Source: Paraglaciecola arctica (GTDB taxonomy: Bacteria; Pseudomonadota; Gammaproteobacteria; Enterobacterales; Alteromonadaceae). From it: a DNA stretch of 10,817 bases. Under the pieces are notes generated by a model. That model worked only from the letters and a program-made list of their open reading frames with translations. It made no database searches and had not been told where the DNA came from. Positions 6,375 to 10,817 of this stretch are shown here, piece by piece. A program made the translations under genes and the position numbers. The stretch covers positions 1 to 10,817 of the forward strand of contig QIJM01000679.1 in NCBI GenBank assembly GCA_003232445.1. The letters run 5' to 3'. The number at the start of each line of letters is the position of its first letter. Within the stretch, counting starts at the first letter, position 1.

Positions 6375-6803
6375 TCATTTTAATTCAGATATGTTAATTG
6401 GCTCAGCTACTCTAAGAGGGTGATTTTTATTGTCTTTAATGAATTGCTCTACATCACTAAGCTTTTCTGGTAGCTTCTTACCATCATGTGTGCCACTACC
6501 GAAAAAACGATAACCCGCTGCATATAAACGTTTTACTTTTTCCCATTGTTTTTTATCATTTTTTCTTGGAGCTCTAAAATTTCGCCCCATTTCATATGCA
6601 ACACCAGCGCATTGAGGGCATATATGCTTTGTATCCTTGTTTTCTACAGATCGTTTAAAACTTTTATTGCAGGTAAAGCATGCATGGGCCACTAAATATT
6701 TAGCGCCTCTATTATATGGCGGAGGATTAGGCGGATCGATAATGCGATTTCCGATGTCTTTTCTTAACTCCATTCGCCTATGTTTTTCGTTCGCTTTAGT
6801 CAT
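6375..6803 (-). CDS. zinc-ribbon hypothetical protein, 142 aa
   Basis: Four cysteines in two CxxC knuckles (C42/C45 in CFTC and C62/C65 in CPQC, separated by 16 residues) form a predicted zinc ribbon. An N-terminal basic segment precedes it, with a Pro-rich stretch (IIDPPNPPPYNRG). A C-terminal helical part follows (KKQWEKVKRLYAAGYRFFGSGTHDG). The role is unknown; nucleic-acid or protein binding would fit. The frame can be extended 12 codons to a GTG at 6839, but that lies in the inverted-repeat element, so ATG at 6803 is chosen. No good Shine-Dalgarno sequence is seen. ATTAGGC (6815-6821) just upstream resembles a cassette start. The promoter in repeat copy 4 would serve it. Confidence 0.65.
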   Translation of the reverse strand: MTKANEKHRRMELRKDIGNRIIDPPNPPPYNRGAKYLVAHACFTCNKSFKRSVENKDTKHICPQCAGVAYEMGRNFRAPRKNDKKQWEKVKRLYAAGYRFFGSGTHDGKKLPEKLSDVEQFIKDNKNHPLRVAEPINISELK

Positions 6804-6833
6804 GATTTTTGGTAGCCTAATGGTCGAATTCGA

Positions 6834-6945
6834 GGACACCTGTAATTGTAAGTAAAAAATTAATCACGTTCAACAGAAATTGACATTAGTATTGTAATTG
6901 ATTTTTTACTGGGTCTGGTTTTGATTCGAAATTATAAGGGTGTCC
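6834..6945 (+). mobile_element. inverted-repeat element, copy 4
   Basis: 112 bp with GAATTC at 6826-6831, left end GGACACCT and right end GGGTGTCC, in the same orientation as the other copies. It separates the leucine-rich-repeat gene from the zinc-ribbon gene. The left arm retains TAATTGTAAGTA and the interior retains TTGACATTAGTATTGTAATTGATTT-type sequence shared with copies 2 and 5. Confidence 0.8.
6845..6873 (-). promoter_or_regulatory. predicted outward sigma70 promoter inside repeat copy 4
   Basis: TTGAAC (6868-6873) and TACAAT (6845-6850) on the minus strand, separated by 17 bp. Both boxes match copies 1 and 2 while the spacer has several substitutions. It points at the zinc-ribbon gene with a leader of about 35 nt. 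Confidence 0.55.
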
Positions 6946-6977
6946 TATTGATTTTCATAAGCGAACTTCGTTGATGA

Positions 6978-7835
6978 TTAATCCATGCCAATTTTATGTC
7001 TGATAATCTCAATTTTTTCATCGTAATTACGGCGATCTCGTATCCATATGTTTTTTAGGTTTGGAAGTTTTGCTAAAAATGAAATCTTGCCGTCTTCAAT
7101 TTTACTATTTCGATCCATGCAAAAATCCTCAAGAGTGAGTATGTGTTTTAGCGGAATTATACTTTTAATTTCCCCACAATTATTTATATCTAAGCGCCTT
7201 AGCTCTTTTAATTTCGAAAATGGATTGCAGTTTTTTATTTTTCCGCAAGATTCAAAAATTATACTTTTCAGGTGCGCACATTTAGATAATTCATTTATTA
7301 TTTCCAAATTTGGGCACTCGCATAATTCTATTTCCCTGATATTGGAAAATTGATTAACTCCTTTTAATGATTTTAGCTTTCTAGAGGATAAAAATAAAGA
7401 TTTTATTTTAGTACTTTTGATTGGCCTTAAGTCAGAATATGGATAACGCGATAACCGTAGGTATTGAATTGACGTATTCATTAGGGGCGTTTCGATGGCA
7501 GGAGTCCACCACGCGGAAAATGATTTTAATTTTTTGAACTTACGAAAATCAATAGAATTAGTAAACTTGCAATCATATCCAAACTCTATTTCAGTTATTT
7601 TATTCTTATCGGCTAGTGGTGTAATATCATCTAGTTTAGAGCTATTGATGTTGATGCTTGTAATAGATTCTAGTTCACTTATAAACTCGATAGATTTCCC
7701 ATCCCAATCAAAATACGTATCAAGCCGTAATCTTCTGATATGTTTTCTATTAATAGTAGAACAATACTTATTTTTCCATTTACCTTTTAAAATAAATACT
7801 AGTTCGTTACCGTAATCTGCTATTTCATAGCTCAT
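6978..7835 (-). CDS. leucine-rich-repeat protein, 285 aa
   Basis: The 285-residue protein is built almost wholly of irregular leucine-rich repeats of about 22-24 residues. These are clearest from residue 150 on: IKSLFLSSRKLKSLKGV, IREIELCECPNLEIINELS, LKSIIFESCGKIKNCNPFS and LRRLDINNCGEIKSIIPL. Each carries an L--L-L--C/N-type beta-strand signature. The N-terminal 55 residues (GNELVFILKGKWKNKYC) form a cap. No signal peptide or transmembrane helix is present, so a cytosolic protein-binding role is likely; the partner is unknown. The ATG at 7835 has no clear Shine-Dalgarno sequence or promoter. It is flanked by repeat copy 4 downstream and transposon debris upstream. Confidence 0.7.
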   Translation of the reverse strand: MSYEIADYGNELVFILKGKWKNKYCSTINRKHIRRLRLDTYFDWDGKSIEFISELESITSININSSKLDDITPLADKNKITEIEFGYDCKFTNSIDFRKFKKLKSFSAWWTPAIETPLMNTSIQYLRLSRYPYSDLRPIKSTKIKSLFLSSRKLKSLKGVNQFSNIREIELCECPNLEIINELSKCAHLKSIIFESCGKIKNCNPFSKLKELRRLDINNCGEIKSIIPLKHILTLEDFCMDRNSKIEDGKISFLAKLPNLKNIWIRDRRNYDEKIEIIRHKIGMD

Positions 7836-7939
7836 AATAGTATATTAAATAAAGTCAATGTTTGAATTATTGTATCGCAATTTAAATTGATTAGCACACA
7901 AAAGAAAGAATCGGATATTCATTTTACGGTACTAACCTA

Positions 7940-8158
7940 CTATACCTGACCACCAGACCAGGATTGCTGGTATTCCAGAAACGTCTTGAACAACCTCCAT
8001 CCTTGATTCAGTACGGCGCGATTCAACCCTGATTTCTACTTCACCTTCTTGTCTGGATTGTCCAGATAACCTTTCGCGGATATGGTTATATTTTTAATCT
8101 GCAACTTCTCAAGCACAATCATTACGTGGTTTTCGCTGAGTCTAATTGAGAGTTTATG
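7940..8158 (-). pseudogene. decayed TnpB (IS605 OrfB-family) fragment
   Basis: Reading the minus strand from 8158 gives HKLSIRLSENHVMIVLEKL, then QIKNITISAKGYLDNPDKK, an in-frame stop, KSGLNRAVLNQGW, RLFKTFLEYQQSWSGGQ and a stop at 7940-7942. This follows the middle of TnpB proteins of IS200/IS605 elements in order: HKLS, V-IVLEDL--KN, NP, KSGLNRSILDQGW, LEYK--W-GG. A stop precedes HKLS, one interrupts the frame and the zinc-ribbon C-terminus is absent. It is a non-functional relic. The true TnpB is about 370-430 residues, so only roughly a sixth remains. Confidence 0.75.
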
Positions 8159-8481
8159 GGGCTAATATGGGTAAAAATTCCTGAACTATCTGGAAATTTT
8201 AGCCTGATTTCTTACCCAGTATCCATTTTTATTAGACCACTTCACACCAACGGAAATATTAGAATTACTAAAACACTTAAAAGAACAGGATTGGCTAAGT
8301 TCAAGATTTCCCTTTTCACCCTGATTAATAAATGGCTGCAAAGTGGAGAGCTAGTTGATATCATGCAGACAGTGGAGGTCAGCATTAAAAATCTACTGAT
8401 CAATCAGGTTTTTGTTCTCTATTCCAATCGCAAATACTTGCCAGCCAAAGACCGGGGTTTCTGGATTTTTTCCCGATTTAA
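8159..8481. other. non-coding stretch between TnpB relic and truncated gene
   Basis: A 109-codon open frame exists on the plus strand (8156-8485), but its composition is unlike a protein. A different plus-strand frame gives a helical-looking piece (TPTEILELLKHLKEQDWL) that soon runs into stops. It is probably gene debris of unidentified origin. No RNA gene or terminator was seen. Confidence 0.4.
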
Positions 8482-8757
8482 TTGAACTTCAGTAAGGATA
8501 AAGTCTCAGTGCTAAATAACTCTGTTAACAAGCTTATAAGTTCACTTATTGATAAAAATAAAACTCAACAAGAAATTGATTTAGCAGTCAGCGAGTTCTA
8601 CGATGCAGTTAATGCATCCGATCAAGAATCAGTTAATCAAGTACTTCCATTATTGGCAAAAACATTTTCTATAGATGATCCGGTACGTGCAGGCATTGGT
8701 GGCAAAGTCTGCGGAAGTTTAATAGAGGCTGGATATGACCATCACACAAAAAATTGA
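8482..8757 (+). pseudogene. probable 5' fragment of a larger gene, ending in a repeat
   Basis: The frame starts with TTG at 8482 and encodes 91 residues. Toward the end it reads DPVRAGIGGKVCGSLIEAGYDH, which looks like an internal conserved segment (A-(I/V)(C)G-LIE-G-D) rather than a protein terminus. It then enters repeat copy 5 and stops at TGA within the repeat's TTGACATT. The most economical reading is that insertion or deletion at the repeat removed the rest of the gene. No good Shine-Dalgarno sequence precedes the start; the family is not identified with certainty. Confidence 0.45.
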
Positions 8758-8821
8758 CATTCGTATTGTGATTGATTTTTCTTGCTGGGTCTGACTTTGA
8801 TCTGAAGTTAAGTGGGCGTCC
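8749..8821 (+). mobile_element. inverted-repeat element, copy 5 (left end deleted)
   Basis: 73 bp matching the right two thirds of copy 2: AATTGACATT, TTTTTCTTGCTGGGTCTG, CTTTGATCTGAA and the right end GGGCGTCC followed by CATTAATTG. The left terminus, the GAATTC flank and the outward promoter boxes are missing. The left breakpoint abuts the truncated gene at 8482-8757, so the two deletions may be one event. Confidence 0.75.
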
Positions 8822-8879
8822 CATTAATTGGGTAAATGTCCTGTTCCAGATAATCTTTGGCAATCTTCACAGTGACTTT

Positions 8880-8957
8880 GCATAACGCTAAAGTTGTTTG
8901 CCGCTTTGCTCAGAACGAAGTGACAGGTAAGTGGTCAAAACTAACGCTTTGTTAGGT
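8880..8957 (-). other. attC-like integron recombination site
   Basis: On the minus strand, just at the stop codon of the gene at 8952, the sequence runs ACCTAAC (R''-like), AAAG, a 50-odd-base imperfect palindromic middle, CTTT, AGC and GTTATGC (R'-like GTTRRRY, one mismatch). The outer heptamers pair at five of seven positions. AAAG/CTTT and GTTTTG/CAAAC continue the stem with extrahelical bases. The length of 78 bp is within the attC range, and AGC before R' is typical. The stop codon overlapping R'' is common in gene cassettes. The site is oriented like the gene it follows. Confidence 0.55.
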
Positions 8958-9227
8958 TGCTTTAGTGCTATATTTTTTAACGATTTCATCAATTAACATT
9001 TCTTCCCATTTTAATGCATTAACACCTGGAACATAGTTGCTGGCTGGTAAAACTGAATTTTTAGAAAATTCTGCTTTATAAATATTTAATTTTGCTATTC
9101 GTAATTTTTCGGCTGCTTTATTTATTTTTTCCTGGGAGTAGTCGTTTTTTATAGTATGACGTAATTCCTGCTCTCTTTTTTTAAAGATTTTCTTCTTTTT
9201 GCAATGATTTGCTATGTATGCTGTCAT
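8952..9227 (-). CDS. hypothetical protein, 91 aa, cassette-like
   Basis: Unrecognised 91-residue, strongly basic, helical protein. It has a Lys-rich N-terminal helix (HCKKKKIFKKREQELRH), a middle coiled-coil-like stretch (QEKINKAAEKLRIAKLNIYKAEF) and a C-terminal VNALKWEEMLIDEIVKKY. It has no signal peptide. The ATG at 9227 lacks a Shine-Dalgarno sequence; the leader is only a dozen bases from the cassette-start-like ATTAGGT (9240-9246, minus strand). Followed at once by the attC-like site, the gene and site together have the size and layout of a single integron cassette. Confidence 0.55.
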   Translation of the reverse strand: MTAYIANHCKKKKIFKKREQELRHTIKNDYSQEKINKAAEKLRIAKLNIYKAEFSKNSVLPASNYVPGVNALKWEEMLIDEIVKKYSTKAT

Positions 9228-9266
9228 ATTTATTTAACAACCTAATATTATATAGATGGAAAACGG

Positions 9267-9282
9267 GCGTGTTATAACACGC
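9267..9282. repeat. perfect 16-bp palindrome
   Basis: GCGTGTTATAACACGC is fully self-complementary with no loop. It could be an operator, a recombination-site remnant (its centre GTTATAAC contains core-like heptamers on both strands) or a small hairpin. No U-tract follows. Confidence 0.5.
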
Positions 9283-9348
9283 TCACTTTCCACATAATAC
9301 CGCTAAGAATTGTTCAAGCTCAAGGACTTATTTCAATGTGCAATCGCT

Positions 9349-9385
9349 GATAGTCATGTGATATATTATATATGTCAGGACTATC
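9349..9385. repeat. 37-bp near-perfect inverted repeat
   Basis: The outer arms GATAGTC and GACTATC are perfect. After a three-base mismatch zone the arms continue with TG(A)TATAT against ATATA(T)GTCA, so almost the whole length is symmetrical. It lies in non-coding DNA, about 120 bp upstream of the small orphan gene's start on the minus strand and about 375 bp upstream of the parD start. It may be a regulator-binding site or the base of a hairpin. Confidence 0.5.
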
Positions 9386-9518
9386 TTATAGGGAAAAACC
9401 AAAGCTATTGCAGCGCTATATCCTCTTTCACACTAAAACACATGCAAACTATTGGGTCCTGAGAAAATCGGTGAGTATCCAGGTTATCCGGCAGTGATGC
9501 GCCATGTTAGCACGTCCA

Positions 9519-9562
9519 CCAAGAGAAAATTTTCACGGTGTCCGGTGACGTTTTTTCTCTGG
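9519..9562. other. hairpin with AGAGAAAA/TTTTCTCT arms
   Basis: CCAAGAGAAAA pairs with TTTTCTCTGG apart from one extra A. Inside, CAC and GTG (around GGTGTCCG) continue a broken stem. The bulged base and interrupted stem recall attC-type folding, but no R''/R' heptamers flank it. A terminator is less likely because the downstream sequence is GC-containing rather than a T-run. Confidence 0.35.
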
Positions 9563-9700
9563 CAGGATATATAAGATCCGTTTAAATTCGCTAATATGAA
9601 TCGATTGCAGGTGCTGATGTAGGCGTTTTGTTTCGATTTTTTAGAGATATTTTGCTTGGTGTAATTCAAGGCCGGACGCTACTCTTTTTATTCTTTCGAA

Positions 9701-9729
9701 TTGACTTGCCATGGGATTGATACCATAAT
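9701..9729 (+). promoter_or_regulatory. predicted sigma70 promoter of the parDE module
   Basis: TTGACT (9701-9706), exactly 17 bp, then CATAAT (9724-9729), each matching five of six consensus bases. It lies about 30 bp upstream of the parD ATG at 9761, so transcription would start near 9736. Confidence 0.65.
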
Positions 9730-9745
9730 TAGGTATATATTGGTA
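9721..9745. promoter_or_regulatory. putative autoregulatory operator over the parD -10 region
   Basis: An imperfect palindrome with TACCA and TGGTA arms and an AT-rich centre covers the -10 box and start site. ParD-type ribbon-helix-helix antitoxins usually repress their own promoter through such sites, so autoregulation is likely by analogy. Confidence 0.45.
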
Positions 9746-9760
9746 CTCAAGGGGCGGAAA

Positions 9761-10003
9761 ATGGCTAAAAATACCAGCATTACATTGGGTGAACACTTCG
9801 ATAATTTTATAACAGGTCAGGTTAAAAGTGGCCGTTTTGGCTCTGCAAGCGAAGTAGTAAGGGCAGGACTCAGGTTGCTTGAAAATACAGAAACAAAACT
9901 TCAAACCTTGAGACAGAAGCTAAATGAAGGTGAGCAAAGCGGTACGGCAGATTATAGCTACGATGCATTTATAGCTGAGCTTGATAACGATAGTGATAAA
10001 TGA
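9761..10003 (+). CDS. parD: ParD family ribbon-helix-helix antitoxin
   Basis: 80-residue antitoxin. KNTSITLGEHFDNFITGQV, SGRFGSASEVVRAGLRLLE is the classic ParD N-terminal ribbon-helix-helix with the (Y/F)xSASEVVRxGLRLLE signature. The acidic C-terminal tail (YDAFIAELDNDSDK) is the flexible toxin-binding region. The open frame begins 20 codons earlier, at 9701, but those bases form the promoter. ATG at 9761 has a GGGGCGG/GGAA Shine-Dalgarno region. Its stop overlaps the toxin start by four bases (ATGA), a typical coupling. It is normally co-expressed with a ParE gyrase-poisoning or RelE-like toxin. Confidence 0.92.
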   Translation: MAKNTSITLGEHFDNFITGQVKSGRFGSASEVVRAGLRLLENTETKLQTLRQKLNEGEQSGTADYSYDAFIAELDNDSDK

Positions 10004-10262
10004 AACCATTTGAGCTCACCATTGAGGCTCAAGAAGACTTGAGAAAAATTGCCAAATATACTGAAAAATACTGGGGACGCGATCAACGTAATTTCTATAT
10101 AAAGCAATTTGATGGCAGCTTTCATTTTCTGGCAGAAACTCCTTCGGCTGGCAAAAAATGCGATTATATTAAAGTTGGTTACAGGCAGTTTCCTCAAAGT
10201 AGCCATATTATTTTTTATCGCATAAAAACATGGATGTTGAATCAAAGTTCGAATTAGAGTGA
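10000..10262 (+). pseudogene. parE: ParE toxin gene with internal deletion and frameshift
   Basis: ParE/RelE-superfamily toxin, recognisable from FELTIEAQEDLRKIAKYTEKYW and GRDQRNFYIKQFDGSFHFLAETPSAGKKCD to YRQFPQSSHIIFYR. Intact homologues continue with about a dozen residues ending in an I-I-R-L beta strand and then H--MDVE. Here the frame instead reads IKTWMLNQSSN and stops at 10257. In the next frame, starting at 10221, the genuine tail HKNMDVESKFELE is present, ending with TGA at 10260-10262. So 3n+1 bases (about 37-40) are missing at 10220/10221. This removes the last core strand and shifts the frame; the toxin is probably inactive. Confidence 0.75.
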
Positions 10263-10432
10263 AAATTTTTGGACAGCCTAAGAATTTGGGTCTGACTTCG
10301 TGCCCAATGTTATTTTTATTTAGCAATTTTAGTCTCGTAAAAACTAAAATTTCAGGGTGTCTCGTATACCGCCCGTACAATGACAGAATGTTATGTAGTT
10401 GCGACCCGGTTTTTCCGTATCGAATTGATTGG

Positions 10433-10726
10433 TTATGTGCGTTCTAACCAATAATCTGGTTTTCTACTATTATGCATTACTGCTACTACATAAGGTCGAG
10501 TTTGTTCTGAACGATAAATAATAGAGAAAGGAAATTTGCTTAGAAGAAATCTTCGAAATCCTTTTTGAAATTTTGGCCATGTTTCTGGTAAATTATCAAT
10601 AGCTTCATACGCACTTTCAAGCTCATGAATAAAATCTTCGCCTAAGCCATCGGCTTGTTCTTGATACCACTGATAAGATGTTTTTACTTCTACCGCTTCA
10701 TCTGGGTGAAATACTAGCTCAGGCAT
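10433..10726 (-). CDS. ParE/RelE-type toxin of a second toxin-antitoxin module
   Basis: 97 residues, full length for the plasmid-stabilisation / ParE toxin family. Order of signatures: LVFHPDEAVEVKTSYQWYQEQ (substrate-facing N-terminal strand and helix), GLGEDFIHELESAYEAIDNLPETWP, then FRRFLLSKFPFSIIYR, the family's hallmark FPF-IIYR motif, and finally VVAVMHNSRKPDYW, the C-terminal strand with the H-xRxPxYW ending. The frame is intact. It starts one base after the stop of the antitoxin gene, so translation is coupled. It is convergent with the parDE module at 9761-10262. Confidence 0.9.
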   Translation of the reverse strand: MPELVFHPDEAVEVKTSYQWYQEQADGLGEDFIHELESAYEAIDNLPETWPKFQKGFRRFLLSKFPFSIIYRSEQTRPYVVAVMHNSRKPDYWLERT

Positions 10727-10727
10727 T

Positions 10728-10817
10728 CTAGCCTTTAATCTCCTTTTTTAGATCACTCCAGGTAACACCCTGTACTGCACCAGACTCAAGTTCAATATAA
10801 CGTTTTTCTGCGAGTTT
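10728..10817 (-). CDS. antitoxin C-terminus (addiction module component family), partial
   Basis: The last 29 codons of a gene entering from the right edge. Residues such as LAEKRYIELESGAVQGVTW, SDLKKEIKG match the C-terminal pattern of the PF09720-type addiction module antitoxins (L--R---I-SG-V-GI-W-E). These usually pair with the ParE/RelE toxin that follows here. The stop TAG is one base before the toxin ATG. The N-terminal portion and promoter lie outside the window. Confidence 0.75.
   Translation of the reverse strand, partial: KLAEKRYIELESGAVQGVTWSDLKKEIKG

Larger units (their letters stand above)
9228..9700. other. palindrome-rich non-coding region
   Basis: No convincing gene in about 470 bp; the short open frames lack start signals and protein-like composition. 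It holds three distinct dyads: a perfect 16-bp palindrome at 9267-9282, a 37-bp near-perfect inverted repeat at 9349-9385 and a hairpin at 9519-9562. These are listed separately. Confidence 0.5.

Noticed and set aside
7836..7890. promoter for the leucine-rich-repeat gene
   Set aside because: TACAAT and TATACT boxes are present, but none has a -35 element at an acceptable spacing.
8272..8320. segment TPTEILELLKHLKEQDWL as an integrase remnant
   Set aside because: It faintly recalls the region before the catalytic box of tyrosine recombinases, but it is too short, no catalytic residues follow and stops come at once.
8156..8485. 109-codon plus-strand open frame
   Set aside because: It has no Shine-Dalgarno sequence or recognisable protein pattern, and lies in debris beside the TnpB relic; a neighbouring frame gives an equally plausible short segment. 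It was treated as non-coding.
8669..8863. minus-strand 64-codon frame spanning the truncated gene and repeat copy 5
   Set aside because: It crosses the repeat boundary and has no start signals or protein-like composition.
10285..10365. possible sixth copy of the inverted-repeat element (GGGTCTGACTT and GGGTGTCTCG)
   Set aside because: Only two short matches, at the wrong distance from each other (about 75 rather than 35 bp), and no left arm. It may be chance or a very old relic.

Overview
This window looks like an accessory, low-GC region of a gammaproteobacterial chromosome. The evidence for that is indirect: family content, E. coli-like sigma70 promoter and Shine-Dalgarno sequences, and small toxin-antitoxin modules. 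The genus cannot be named from the sequence. The leftmost gene (5-952) is visibly richer in GC (mid-40s percent by eye) than the AT-rich remainder, so the left edge may be closer to core genome.

Layout, left to right. A minus-strand run covers 5-3211: a pyridoxamine-phosphate-oxidase-like flavoprotein, a DsrE-like protein, a SnoaL-like ester cyclase, a PhnB-type VOC protein, a second VOC protein and an unrecognised 110-residue protein. After a 115-bp repeat come two more minus-strand genes, a small membrane protein and a third VOC protein, and then another 115-bp repeat. The middle (4412-6055) holds a convergent pair. One is a plus-strand protein with the RNNNPGN domain of phage/muramidase-like proteins. 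The other is a minus-strand exported protein of unknown function. Another repeat, a zinc-ribbon gene, a further repeat and a leucine-rich-repeat protein follow. From 7940 to 8830 there is debris: a decayed TnpB (IS605 OrfB) fragment, a truncated gene and a truncated repeat. Next are an attC-like site and a small orphan gene (8952-9227), then about 500 bp of palindrome-rich non-coding DNA. The right end carries a ParDE module whose toxin has suffered an internal deletion, and a second, convergent ParE/RelE-type toxin with the tail of its antitoxin running off the window.

Two themes tie this together. First, five copies of a roughly 115-bp inverted-repeat element (GGACACCC at one end, GGGTGTCC at the other) all lie in the same orientation. 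Three of them keep an identical predicted outward promoter (TTGAAC, 17 bp, TACAAT) aimed at a minus-strand gene whose start codon lies 24-31 bp beyond the element boundary. They may act as mobile promoters for otherwise promoterless genes. Second, the small, functionally unrelated, mostly codirectional genes, one good attC-like palindrome, cassette-start-like motifs and toxin-antitoxin modules resemble an old, decayed integron cassette array. No integrase gene is visible in the window, so this remains an inference.
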